The position numbers were made by a program, and so were the translations under genes. DNA of 43,993 bases from Alphaproteobacteria bacterium (GTDB lineage Bacteria; Pseudomonadota; Alphaproteobacteria; RF32; CAG-239), in the NCBI GenBank assembly GCA_015062235.1, contig SUUZ01000011.1, positions 1 through 43,993 of the forward strand. Direction: 5' to 3'. Each line of letters starts with the position of its first letter. Within the stretch, counting starts at the first letter, position 1. Under the pieces are notes generated by a model. It was not told the origin of the DNA. It did not search any database and saw nothing but the letters and a program-made list of their open reading frames with translations. Shown piece by piece: positions 15,830 through 24,038 of this stretch.

Positions 15830-16060
15830 TTTACAGTATTTGACACTATCTGTATCAATCTTGTGATGAAAACAATACAATGTGTGGTCAATATCTGTCG
15901 TTGAAGTAATCAGAAATTCTCTGTGTTCAAACTTGGCACGCACAGGTAGTCCAATAGTTTCACTTAAAGACTTCATCTCTTTTAAAACAAGCCATGGTCC
16001 TGAATATCCATTTGGCTCTACAACCACTTCGTTAAAGCATTGAAAAGTTTTAGTTTCCAT
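15821..16060 (-). CDS. Small hypothetical protein
   Basis: 79 residues, soluble, no signal peptide. Contains GYSGPWLVLKEMKSL and a C-terminal HTLYCFHHKIDTD stretch with histidines and cysteines that are too irregular for a known zinc site. No family recognised. It sits between 16086 and 15517 genes with nearly identical A-rich spacers on both sides, implying co-expression of the three. Reality as a gene is supported by that repeated spacer and by conserved spacing. Confidence 0.5.
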   Translation of the reverse strand: METKTFQCFNEVVVEPNGYSGPWLVLKEMKSLSETIGLPVRAKFEHREFLITSTTDIDHTLYCFHHKIDTDSVKYCKSK

Positions 16061-16072
16061 ATTTTATAAAGT

Positions 16073-16090
16073 TTTTAATGGTTATTTACT
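16073..16090 (-). repeat. Intergenic repeat copy 2 (AGTAAATAACCATTAAAA on minus strand)
   Basis: Exact match to 15812-15829, in the same position relative to the upstream stop and downstream start codons. Confidence 0.6.
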
Positions 16091-16487
16091 CATCATCTTT
16101 GCCTAACTTATTTGCAAGTTGCTGCAAATCCGAAAAACCCGCAAGACATATTTGTGAAGTTTCAACAATCGTAAATGAGGTAAAAATACAATGATAAGGG
16201 TCACGTCTGTGAATTGTAAATTCTACAATATCTCCGTTTACAAGAGTTCTAACTTTTGGCTCTGCATCACAACGGGACACACTTAAATCAGGGTCATTTT
16301 TTACATAAAATGCCATTTTGCAGGAATAATCATCAAATATAACTTTTCCTTTTTTCCCGTTAGAAGAGTGTTTATAAGAAAACTCTTTTACAAGACAAAG
16401 CAAAAACGGATGAGTTCCGTTGCAATGTACGTTAAGGATTTTCGCCTTTACTGTTGCAGAACTGATTTCAAAAAAATCTTTTCCCAT
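16086..16487 (-). CDS. Hypothetical protein, first gene of the minus-strand cassette
   Basis: 133 residues, soluble, no signal peptide. A strand-rich protein with VKAKILNVHCNGTHPF at the N-terminus, KGKVIFDDYSCKMAFYV in the middle and VNGDIVEFTIHRRDP later, the pattern of a small beta-barrel (OB- or Ig-like), which is inference only. No catalytic motif seen. No Shine-Dalgarno site; the 15-base leader repeat at 16525-16539 lies about 38 bases ahead of the ATG. Confidence 0.55.
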   Translation of the reverse strand: MGKDFFEISSATVKAKILNVHCNGTHPFLLCLVKEFSYKHSSNGKKGKVIFDDYSCKMAFYVKNDPDLSVSRCDAEPKVRTLVNGDIVEFTIHRRDPYHCIFTSFTIVETSQICLAGFSDLQQLANKLGKDDE

Positions 16488-16524
16488 AATTCATAATATT
16501 TAAATAGTTAATGTAATAATTTTT

Positions 16525-16539
16525 AATAGTGGGCAGATG
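16525..16539 (-). repeat. Leader repeat copy 2 (CATCTGCCCACTATT on minus strand)
   Basis: Exact match to 15502-15516, upstream of the gene at 16086-16487. Confidence 0.6.
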
Positions 16540-16667
16540 ATAATCTATTTTATTATAAAAATCAAATGGTTTTATGTCTAATTTTCGGAAAATTATTGCA
16601 TTTACTAAAAAAACATATATTATGTGAGCAAAACAATATAATTGTATCACTTTAATTTTTATGTCTT

Positions 16668-16985
16668 ATGAAAGAGTATGCTATGCTTTTTTTTGAAGAA
16701 TTAGGTTCACATGGCATTTGGGGCTTATTTCTTTTTATGTTGTCTTCTTTTTTGGCTTTTATAGCTGGTCATCTGATTAGGGACTGTTTTTCACAATTAA
16801 ATAATAAGTATTTTGACTGGTCTGCAATATGGCTTCCTATTGTGGTATTGTTGCTATCACTTTTATGTGGTGGATTTCTATTGATGTCAACAGTATCAGG
16901 TGTTCCAATTGTAATGATAATATGGCTTATTATTTCTGTGGCTATTGGTACTTTTATATCAATGGATAAGAATGTAAAATCTTAA
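16668..16985 (+). CDS. Small multi-pass membrane protein, unknown
   Basis: 105 residues with three predicted membrane helices (about 16-38, 52-74, 78-98). Divergent from the minus-strand cassette and 12 bases ahead of the next gene. No Shine-Dalgarno sequence ahead of ATG 16668. No family recognised; size and partner suggest a two-gene membrane unit. Confidence 0.5.
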   Translation: MKEYAMLFFEELGSHGIWGLFLFMLSSFLAFIAGHLIRDCFSQLNNKYFDWSAIWLPIVVLLLSLLCGGFLLMSTVSGVPIVMIIWLIISVAIGTFISMDKNVKS

Positions 16986-16997
16986 AATTGTCATATT

Positions 16998-17330
16998 ATG
17001 GAAAAGCAAAAAGATAGAAGTTGGATACCTATGTTTATTATAGGAATGATATTATTTGTATGGTTTGGGGGAATGACATTTATTGCTCTTAAACCTCCCA
17101 AAGTTTCTGAATGGAAAAAGGTAATAGTAGTTTCACGAAGTGAAATAATTGTTCCCTATAAACTTAGTTCTGAAACAGAGGTTTCATTAGTATTCTCAGA
17201 TGGAACTACTTGGAAAGGCTCTCCTTCTACGGCAAAAAGCGAGCAACAACATCTTCTTCATGCTCAAAAAGGTGATGTTGTGTGTTATAGATATAACTCA
17301 CATTATTTTACAGGAAAACAGTGGCGATAA
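16998..17330 (+). CDS. Small membrane-anchored protein, unknown
   Basis: 110 residues: one N-terminal membrane helix (about 9-31, with WFGGMTFIAL) followed by a 75-residue soluble, beta-rich part (VIVVSRSEIIVPYKL, VSLVFSDGTTWKG). Co-directional with the preceding small membrane protein, then a good terminator. No family recognised. Shares the SD-less start of its neighbours. Confidence 0.5.
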   Translation: MEKQKDRSWIPMFIIGMILFVWFGGMTFIALKPPKVSEWKKVIVVSRSEIIVPYKLSSETEVSLVFSDGTTWKGSPSTAKSEQQHLLHAQKGDVVCYRYNSHYFTGKQWR

Positions 17331-17340
17331 TCTATGATGT

Positions 17341-17372
17341 AAAAAAGGAAGCCCTCAAAGGTTTCCTTTTTT
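17341..17372 (+). terminator. Intrinsic terminator after the plus-strand small genes
   Basis: Stem GGAAGCC (17347-17353) with GGTTTCC (17360-17366), flanked by A6 and T6, so it could work in both directions. A second 10-bp hairpin lies at 17417-17442 and overlaps the ATPase stop codon. Confidence 0.75.
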
Positions 17373-17438
17373 ACATTTTAAACATCAAACAGCAATTAAT
17401 AAACACGCGCAGTTCGGTAGACGAATTTTATTATTCGT

Positions 17439-20096
17439 CTACTTTATTTTTAGGCGTAAAATTGTTTTTTCAATTTCTATCCACAAAAGCATTAGTAAAC
17501 ATGCTATTCCTATTATACCCCATGCTTTTAGACCAATAAATGATGTCTTAAAACAAAAATTAAAAATAGATGTATAGGTAAACAATATTTGTAGTAATAT
17601 CATACCTAACGCACCCCACAACATCCATTTATTGTTGAACAATCCTGAAAATATTGTACTTCTAGTAACACTTTTACAAGCAAACATATTAACTATTCCC
17701 ATCATAACTAATAAATTTACAACGGTAGTTTGAGCCTGTGATAAAGAATATCCCTCCTTCATCATTGCATTGAAAACAACAAAAACAAGCAATGTCATAA
17801 TAGAGCAAACACTTACCATTCTAATAACAACTGATTTAGATAATAATGGGGCCTGTGGTTGACGAGGAGCTCTTTTCATAATACCTTTTTCAATGGGTTC
17901 AAAAGAGAACATCGCTCCTAATAAAATAGTTGTAACCATATTAATCCATAAAATTTGAACTGGCGTAATAGGTAGCTTCCAACCAAAGAAAATAGCAAGC
18001 ATTACAACAAATGCTTCGGCAAAGCTTATAGGTAATGTCCATAAAATAAACTTAATTAAATTATCTAGCACACCTCGCCCTTCACGTATGGCTTTTTCGA
18101 TGGATGCAAAATTATCATCAAGCAATACTACATCAGATGCTTCTTTAGCGACATCTGTACCATTTTCCCCCATGGCAATACCAATATTGGCTTGTTTTAG
18201 AGCGGGAGCATCGTTGACACCGTCGCCAGTCATCGCAACAATATTACCTTTGCTTTGTAGTGCTTTAACTAAACGCAGTTTGTCTTCAGGTGATACTCGG
18301 GCAAAAACATCTGTATCTGGAGCTATTTTAAGTAATTCTTTATCACTCATATTACTTAATTCTTTACCATTGATAGCCTTAGGTTCTGTTCCATCTTTGG
18401 TAAAACCCATTTTTTGAGCAATAGCTACAGCTGTTAGCAGATGATCCCCTGTAATCATTTTAACACTAATACCTGCTGTATGACATGTTGCAATAGCTTT
18501 AATTGCCTCAGGACGAGCAGGATCTATCATTGCTTGCAAACCGACAAAAATCATATCGGATTTAACGTCATTATGCCGCAATGTTTTTTCTTTAAAATCA
18601 GGCTTAATACAAAAACAAAGTACTCGTAATCCTTGCTTAGCATAAATATCAGCCTGTTTTTGTATTTCTTTTTTATCTAATGGTTCTAACTTACCATCTT
18701 TTGCCATTTGTTTTTCACAAAGAGGCAGTATTGCCTCAATAGATCCCTTCATATAAATAACTTTATCATCATATAGACAAGCCATATATTGATAAACAGC
18801 CTCAAAAGGAATCGTATCAACACAACATACTTTTTCACGAAGCTGAGAAGGAATAATACCGTATTTTGATGCTGATACTAGTAAAGCAATTTCGGTTGGA
18901 TCTCCAGAGGGGCTAAAAGCTCCTGAATTATCCCAAAGATTTGCATCATTACATAAAATTCCTGTTTTTAGGCAAGTAGCAAGAACCTTGTTAGTCGGTT
19001 CTTCGGGGCTAAAGTCTCCTTCTAGCTGGTAGCCTGAACCAGAAATTTCATAGTTAATACCACCGCAAAATACGTTTTGAACAGTCATTTTATTTTCTGT
19101 TAAAGTTCCAGTTTTATCTGAACAAATTACAGTTGAGCTACCTAGTGTTTCTACCGCTGGAAGTTTGCGTATAATAGCCTTGTGTTTCAACATTCTATTA
19201 ACACCGATAGCCAAAATAATCGTCATTGCTGCTGGTAATCCCTCTGGAATAGCAGCAACAGCCATTGCAACACCCGCCATAAAGGTATCAACAATAGGCA
19301 ACCCCTTGTATACACCTACTCCAAAAGCTAAGACAGAAAGAAAAACTATCAACCAAAGTAATTTGGAACTAAATATTTCAACTTTTTCGGTTAAAGGTGT
19401 TTTTATATCTTCTGCAGCAGCTATCATTTGTGATATTTTGCCAATTTCGGTATTATCACCTGTTGATACGACTACCCCTGTAGCACTTCCAAAAACTGCT
19501 AGTGTTGAAGCAAAAGCCATATTTATTTTATCACCAAGTAAGGTTTTTTCAGGTAGTTTTTCTGTATGCTTTTCAACAGGTAAAGATTCCCCTGTAAGTA
19601 CAGATTCGTTAATTTTTAAATCATGCACTTCTAACAAACGCATATCTGCAGGAACTTTGTCACCAGAATGTAGTAAAACTATATCCCCAGGCACAATATC
19701 TTGTGAGGCAACGACTACACTTTGCCCATCACGTAAAACTGTTGTCATCATTGGAATGTTCTTTGATAAAGAAGATAATGCTTTAAGGGCTTTATCTTCT
19801 TGAACAAACCCCATTATAGCATTGCCAAGAACAACACCATAAATAACACCAGATTCAACATATTCACCTAAACTCAAGGCTATTGTTGCGGATAAAATTA
19901 AAACATAAATAAGAGGTTGATGAATCTGTAAAAAGAAACGTAGCCATGCACTTTTTCCCTTGGGTGGTGTTAATGCATTAAGCCCGTATTTCTCTTGTCT
20001 TTCTTGCGCTTCTTTTTGAGTAAGTCCTATTTTAATATTAACATTAAGTTCTTTTAATACTGATATTCCGGTTTGAGCATGATAATTATTTTCCAT
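17439..20096 (-). CDS. P-type cation-transporting ATPase, PEGLP (calcium-type) group
   Basis: 885 residues from ATG 20096, chosen because AGAGGTGG sits 7 bases upstream; a longer frame starts at 20117 (numbers below). N-terminal cation ATPase domain, actuator motif TGES (175-178), M4 motif PEGLP (291-295), phosphorylated Asp334 in CSDKTGTLT, then the nucleotide-binding domain and MTGDGVNDAPALK hinge, and C-terminal helices M5-M10. PEGLP and overall length place it with bacterial P2A/PacL-like pumps exporting Ca2+ or a related divalent cation from the cytoplasm by ATP hydrolysis; the exact ion is not determined. M5-M6 contain the polar WINMVTT segment. Monocistronic. Confidence 0.9.
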   Translation of the reverse strand: MENNYHAQTGISVLKELNVNIKIGLTQKEAQERQEKYGLNALTPPKGKSAWLRFFLQIHQPLIYVLILSATIALSLGEYVESGVIYGVVLGNAIMGFVQEDKALKALSSLSKNIPMMTTVLRDGQSVVVASQDIVPGDIVLLHSGDKVPADMRLLEVHDLKINESVLTGESLPVEKHTEKLPEKTLLGDKINMAFASTLAVFGSATGVVVSTGDNTEIGKISQMIAAAEDIKTPLTEKVEIFSSKLLWLIVFLSVLAFGVGVYKGLPIVDTFMAGVAMAVAAIPEGLPAAMTIILAIGVNRMLKHKAIIRKLPAVETLGSSTVICSDKTGTLTENKMTVQNVFCGGINYEISGSGYQLEGDFSPEEPTNKVLATCLKTGILCNDANLWDNSGAFSPSGDPTEIALLVSASKYGIIPSQLREKVCCVDTIPFEAVYQYMACLYDDKVIYMKGSIEAILPLCEKQMAKDGKLEPLDKKEIQKQADIYAKQGLRVLCFCIKPDFKEKTLRHNDVKSDMIFVGLQAMIDPARPEAIKAIATCHTAGISVKMITGDHLLTAVAIAQKMGFTKDGTEPKAINGKELSNMSDKELLKIAPDTDVFARVSPEDKLRLVKALQSKGNIVAMTGDGVNDAPALKQANIGIAMGENGTDVAKEASDVVLLDDNFASIEKAIREGRGVLDNLIKFILWTLPISFAEAFVVMLAIFFGWKLPITPVQILWINMVTTILLGAMFSFEPIEKGIMKRAPRQPQAPLLSKSVVIRMVSVCSIMTLLVFVVFNAMMKEGYSLSQAQTTVVNLLVMMGIVNMFACKSVTRSTIFSGLFNNKWMLWGALGMILLQILFTYTSIFNFCFKTSFIGLKAWGIIGIACLLMLLWIEIEKTILRLKIK

Positions 20097-20282
20097 CAAT
20101 CCACCTCTTTGTATCATTTAAACAAGTTGCATGTTATACTTTTTTGATAATTTTAGAAATATATAATGACAGTTAACCACACACTATTTTAACAGAATTT
20201 TGTCTAAAATATATTGTAATAAAGATTTTTTTGTGTTATAAATGGTGTTAGATTACTTACAATTTATTTAATAATTTTAATT

Positions 20283-20630
20283 ATGAAAAGGTATTTATTG
20301 ATAGCAAAAAGAGACGAGAACGATCCTGTTGCCGTTTCGGCTGTGTTGCAATTTAGTTCCAAAGATGGAAGCTCTACCGATGTCGTGTATATCAATGTAG
20401 AACACGCTGGTCAGATTGCTCCTGGACTGAAGCAACTGAATGAGAAATTGGAAAAAAGAATTATCGTTACTTCTGATGAAGGGCGTGAGCTTGTTGAAAA
20501 ACTTGCGAGGCTAAGCAACGATAAGAAGCATCGCCTTCATGTAGAGAATCGTTTTATACGATTTGTTGGAGGTCTCTTGGGTATTAGAGACTGGTTGCGC
20601 GGAGGGTTATGTATGCTCGTCCAAGAGTAG
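20283..20630 (+). CDS. Hypothetical protein
   Basis: 115 residues, soluble, no signal peptide. Contains AKRDENDPVAVSAVLQFSS and ELVEKLARLSNDKKHRLHV. No family recognised. No Shine-Dalgarno sequence precedes the ATG (an A/T-only leader), unlike core genes here but like the cassette at 14.8-17.3 kb and the gene at 28252, so it may be another acquired single gene. Followed at once by a strong terminator. Confidence 0.55.
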   Translation: MKRYLLIAKRDENDPVAVSAVLQFSSKDGSSTDVVYINVEHAGQIAPGLKQLNEKLEKRIIVTSDEGRELVEKLARLSNDKKHRLHVENRFIRFVGGLLGIRDWLRGGLCMLVQE

Positions 20631-20643
20631 TAAACTTTAATAA

Positions 20644-20678
20644 AAAAACAAACCCTGTTTTAATAGGGTTTGTTTTTT
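20644..20678. terminator. Bidirectional terminator between the hypothetical gene and the MerR gene
   Basis: AAAAACAAACCCT (20644-20656) and AGGGTTTGTTTTT (20665-20677): A run on one side, T run on the other, serving both converging genes. Confidence 0.85.
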
Positions 20679-21084
20679 ATTTTGTAGTAGCTAACACCTT
20701 TAGCAAATCACTTTTAATACTACCAAGCTGTTCTTGTAAATTTGTCAAAATACCTCGTGCTTTATCATCTATTTCTATAGCTTGTGGGGCTTCTTCAAAA
20801 AAATCTTTTTGAATTTCTTCGCCTATAATAGCTTTCATTCCCCTTTCTTTAAAAAGCTTTTGTACACCTTCTATAGTATAGCGTTCTTCGTACAAATAAC
20901 GTTTTATCGTTTTTATCAATTCTACATCATCTGGACGATAATAACGACGACCACCAGAACGCTTCATTGGCTTTATTTGTTCAAATTTGGTTTCCCAAAA
21001 ACGAAGAACATGAGTAGCTATACCAAGCTCTTCTGCTAATTCTGCTATAGTACGAAATGCCGCCTTACTTTTATTTACAGGCAT
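20677..21084 (-). CDS. MerR-family transcriptional regulator
   Basis: 135 residues. N-terminal winged helix: [22 protein letters not shown], then [18 protein letters not shown], the MerR recognition and wing elements, then a [10 protein letters not shown] helix. The C-terminal part is a short acidic coiled helix and lacks metal-binding cysteines. In alphaproteobacteria a gene of this type regularly follows ihfA, as here (9 bases downstream). Target unknown, constitutive housekeeping expression likely. Confidence 0.85.
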   Translation of the reverse strand: MPVNKSKAAFRTIAELAEELGIATHVLRFWETKFEQIKPMKRSGGRRYYRPDDVELIKTIKRYLYEERYTIEGVQKLFKERGMKAIIGEEIQKDFFEEAPQAIEIDDKARGILTNLQEQLGSIKSDLLKVLATTK

Positions 21085-21093
21085 ATCAAAACC

Positions 21094-21378
21094 TTATTGA
21101 TTAATTTGTTTACGCATTAATTGTGATGGTTTGAATGAAATAACTCTTCTTGGAGAAATTTCAGCTTCTACACCTGTTTTAGGGTTGCGACCTACACGAG
21201 CTTTTTTATCACGCAATGAAAAAGTACCAAAAGAAGATAATTTAACATCATTACCCAAGCTCAGTTCTTTAACAATTTCATCTATAATCATGTCTAAAAT
21301 TTCACTAGAGTCTTTTCTCGACAAACCAATCTCTGTATAAATAGCTTCTGCGACATCTAAACGTGTAATAGTTTTCAT
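21094..21378 (-). CDS. ihfA: Integration host factor alpha subunit
   Basis: 94 residues, typical for the HU/IHF family. RKDSSEILDMIIDEI (dimer helix), VKLSSFGTFSLRDK, and the DNA-arm motif VGRNPKTG with the intercalating Pro, followed by RRVISFKPSQ. GRNPKTG and the alpha-style start TRLDVAEAIYTEIG mark the IHF-alpha subunit. It binds and sharply bends DNA as a heterodimer with IHF-beta. Co-transcribed with the downstream MerR-type gene; separated from plsX by a terminator. Confidence 0.9.
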   Translation of the reverse strand: MKTITRLDVAEAIYTEIGLSRKDSSEILDMIIDEIVKELSLGNDVKLSSFGTFSLRDKKARVGRNPKTGVEAEISPRRVISFKPSQLMRKQINQ

Positions 21379-21500
21379 TTTCCACCTTCACAATGAATAA
21401 AGTTATCAATAAATCTTAATTGCCAAAATTTATAATAAATTATAATCAAAGACAAGAGCTAATCCACAGTTTTTTGTTATTATTGATATAATTACAGAAA

Positions 21501-21531
21501 AAGCGGATTCTGTTTCAAACAGAATCCGCTT
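21501..21531 (-). terminator. Strong terminator after plsX
   Basis: 15-bp arms AAGCGGATTCTGTTT / AAACAGAATCCGCTT with a 1-2 base loop; on the minus strand the hairpin is followed by TTTTCTG. It splits the usual plsX-fabH-ihfA block. Confidence 0.85.
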
Positions 21532-21550
21532 ATAAAAACACTATAGTGAT

Positions 21551-22600
21551 TTAGTATAAATCGTAAAGAACAGCTTGTAATTCATCAAAATCAACTTTTT
21601 CAATTTCTTCACGAATCGTTGGAACAAAATTTTGACGAACAAGTTTTGCTGCATTGTCAACTGCGCAAGAAAACGAATATGCATCCGCACCGCCATGACT
21701 TTTGACTGATAACCCATTAAGTCCAACAAACATAGCACCATTATATTGACGAGGATCCATTGTCTTTTTAAGCTTAACCAATGCTGGCAACATAAAAAGC
21801 AATCCAAATTTAGCCAAAACAGACCCTTTAATACAATCCTTAATCATTCTTGTAATTTGCTTAGCTGTACCTTCTATTGATTTTAGAGCTATGTTACCAG
21901 TAAAACCATCAGCTACAATAACATCAGCTAATCCATTTGATATTTCATGGGGCTCAATATAGCCTATGAAATCTATATCAAGCTTTGAATTTTTTATCAT
22001 TTGAGCCGCTTGCTTTATTTCATCCTTGCCCTTCATCTCTTCAGAACCAATATTTAGCAAAGCAACTCTAGGTCTAGCAATTCCTAGGGCTCTTTTAGCT
22101 AAAATATTTCCCATGAATGCGAACTCAGCCAAATTAATAGCATCACATTCTGTATTAGCTCCTAAATCAAGCATTACATAGCGTCCATAACGATGAGGCA
22201 TAATACTAACAATTGCGGGACGATGAATTTTAGTAATTGTTTTTAGAGTCAATTTAGAAATTGCCATTAATGCACCCGTATTACCAGCAGACACCACAGC
22301 TTGTGCTTCGCCTTTTTTTACTGCATCAATAGCCATAAACATACTGGTATTACGATTGCGAATTACCGAAGATGGTTTGTCTTCATTATGAACCATCTCT
22401 GCAGAATGACGCAACTCACAAACTTTTTCTAAAATAGGAAATTGTTGAAAAATAGGATTTACTTTGGCTGTGTCGCCAAAAACAATAAATCTAATATCTG
22501 GATGCTTTTTAGCTGCAATAGCTAAACCTTCTATAACAGCACGAGGGGAGTTATCTCCCCCCATCGCATCGACAGATATGACCATTTTACTTTCAGTCAA
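21551..22600 (-). CDS. plsX: Phosphate acyltransferase PlsX
   Basis: 349 residues, usual length. ISVDAMGGDNSPRAVIEG is the signature start; VSAGNTGALMAIS, LDLGANTECDA, LLNIGSEEMKG and IVADGFTGNIALKS follow in family order. The enzyme turns acyl-ACP and phosphate into acyl-phosphate for phospholipid synthesis at the inner membrane. The TTG at 22600 is a credible start because GGAG lies 6 bases upstream; the first ATG (22585) lies 21 bases from it. Downstream of rpmF. The fatty-acid initiation gene fabH, usually next, is missing. Confidence 0.93.
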   Translation of the reverse strand: MTESKMVISVDAMGGDNSPRAVIEGLAIAAKKHPDIRFIVFGDTAKVNPIFQQFPILEKVCELRHSAEMVHNEDKPSSVIRNRNTSMFMAIDAVKKGEAQAVVSAGNTGALMAISKLTLKTITKIHRPAIVSIMPHRYGRYVMLDLGANTECDAINLAEFAFMGNILAKRALGIARPRVALLNIGSEEMKGKDEIKQAAQMIKNSKLDIDFIGYIEPHEISNGLADVIVADGFTGNIALKSIEGTAKQITRMIKDCIKGSVLAKFGLLFMLPALVKLKKTMDPRQYNGAMFVGLNGLSVKSHGGADAYSFSCAVDNAAKLVRQNFVPTIREEIEKVDFDELQAVLYDLY

Positions 22601-22646
22601 TGTTAGCTCCGTTCTACAAGCCTAACTAAAGGCTATTTTATAAAAA

Positions 22647-22832
22647 TTATTCAGCAGTTTTTTGAGCAACCACTTCCCGACCATCGTATTGACCGCATTT
22701 TGGACATACGTTATGAGGTCTTTTTAACTCGCCACAATTGGGGCATTCCATATAAGAGCTTGTCTTCAATGCATCATGAGAACGACGCATATCGCGACGA
22801 GATTTAGATGTTTTCTTCTTAGGTGTAGCCAT
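22647..22832 (-). CDS. rpmF: 50S ribosomal protein L32
   Basis: 61 residues. [20 protein letters not shown] is the hallmark start; a four-cysteine zinc ribbon follows ([21 protein letters not shown]), the C+ form of L32. Sits in the conserved YceD-rpmF-plsX order. Confidence 0.95.
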   Translation of the reverse strand: MATPKKKTSKSRRDMRRSHDALKTSSYMECPNCGELKRPHNVCPKCGQYDGREVVAQKTAE

Positions 22833-22977
22833 TTTTTTATACTCTAGTTAAAGTTATTCCAATTAATTATCGGCATTTGTAGCCTATTTAGTTTTAAAAA
22901 GCAACTAAATAAATGCCTGCAAAGTGAAATTCTTTTGTCGTTTTAGCAAATTTTTTATATTTTGCAAGGACTTTTTA

Positions 22978-23496
22978 TTATTTTTTTAAATTTTTAAGTA
23001 CAGCAAATGGATTTGCAGCCAATGTTGTCTCTTCATCAAACTCTGATTCAAATTTAAATTCCTCTCCTTCTTGACGAGGGAAATCCTCCAAAATCAACGC
23101 TAACTGTTCCATTGCGATAGCGGCTAAATCAATTTGTTCATTTTCTAAAACATCTGGCACTTCGTCATTTATATTAAAATCAATATCATTGACCTCTGCT
23201 ACTGTCATTTTTGTGTCGTATTTAATTTTAAAATCCGTATGATATGTTTTGATAAATTTTTCTAATGAAATAACAGATACTTGTTCAACTTCTGCATTTA
23301 CAAAACCAACAACATCTACATAATGTTCTTTTTTACGTAATTTAACGTTTATCTCTGCTGTAAATTTTTTTACTGCAGGAACTTGCATAATTTTTGTTAT
23401 ATATTTGAGTTCTTCTGAATTAGCTTTCAATGTATATTTTTGCACAGCAGAACTCATATCCTCAAGTTTCAGGGGATAAGAAAAAAGATTTTGCAT
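22978..23496 (-). CDS. YceD/DUF177-family protein
   Basis: 172 residues from ATG 23496, which has AAGGAAAG just upstream; a longer frame to 23577 would run into the divergent bamE promoter. Low-similarity acidic family recognised mainly by context and by the late FDINDEVPDVLENEQIDLAAIAMEQLALIL core (D-x-x-E...L-x-L-x-L-P-R). In many bacteria it precedes rpmF, and the plant and bacterial homologues are linked to 23S rRNA accumulation. The usual cysteines of the C-x-R-C motif are absent here, replaced by EEEFKFESEFDEE-like acidic residues, as in alphaproteobacterial members. Confidence 0.75.
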   Translation of the reverse strand: MQNLFSYPLKLEDMSSAVQKYTLKANSEELKYITKIMQVPAVKKFTAEINVKLRKKEHYVDVVGFVNAEVEQVSVISLEKFIKTYHTDFKIKYDTKMTVAEVNDIDFNINDEVPDVLENEQIDLAAIAMEQLALILEDFPRQEGEEFKFESEFDEETTLAANPFAVLKNLKK

Positions 23497-23567
23497 AAAT
23501 TCTTTCCTTGTGTTATAGAAATTAATTAGTTTTATTATTAGATGGATATAATAGCAAGGAAGGTAAT

Positions 23568-24038
23568 ATGTCAACAAACAAAATCATTATAACTCTTTTT
23601 TATTGCGCTGTTTTATGCTCTTGTTCTGTAGCAAAACAGGAGGAATGGTTTGTAACTCATAATGGTAATATGCCAACCGAAGAGAGAATCGTACAGATTA
23701 AAAAAGGGTCATCAAAAGATGATGTTTTACGAGTTTTAGGCGCCCCATCCTCCATTCCATCTTTTGATAAAAATACTTGGTTATATATGTCTTCTGATAT
23801 AAAATCTGTTGCTTTTATGGAACCTAAAGAGGTTAATCGTAGTATATTAAAAATCAGCTTTAATAACAAAGATGAGGTTGCTGTAATTACTCGTTTAACT
23901 AAAGAAGATGGTAAAAATATTTCACCTTCACAAGAAAGAACTGAAGTTAAAGGACAAGATCCTGGATTTTTCCGCAAATACTTCGGTGGGGTTGGACAAT
24001 TTAATCCTTTTGCTGGACAAGCCAATCCTAACTTATAG
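23568..24038 (+). CDS. bamE: Outer-membrane assembly lipoprotein BamE
   Basis: 156 residues. Lipoprotein signal: hydrophobic start ending VLCSCS, with the lipidated Cys at residue 17 or 19. The mature part matches SmpA/OmlA: ERIVQIKKGSSKDDVLRVLGAPS is the conserved I-x-x-G-x-[ST]-x-x-x-V-x-x-x-LG-x-P motif and WLYMS the following strand. Accessory subunit of the BAM beta-barrel insertion machine, on the periplasmic face of the outer membrane. AAGGAAGG lies ahead of the ATG. Divergent from YceD; its 3' end overlaps trmJ by 6 bases. Confidence 0.88.
   Translation: MSTNKIIITLFYCAVLCSCSVAKQEEWFVTHNGNMPTEERIVQIKKGSSKDDVLRVLGAPSSIPSFDKNTWLYMSSDIKSVAFMEPKEVNRSILKISFNNKDEVAVITRLTKEDGKNISPSQERTEVKGQDPGFFRKYFGGVGQFNPFAGQANPNL

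Noticed and set aside
14654..17440. tRNA-Pro as integration site of a genomic island
   Set aside because: No repeated tRNA 3' end and no integrase were seen, so the tRNA neighbour is only noted as context.
17417..17442. 10-bp hairpin as terminator of the P-type ATPase gene
   Set aside because: It overlaps the ATPase stop codon and has no T run on the minus strand; on the plus strand it would be a second terminator behind the better one at 17341.
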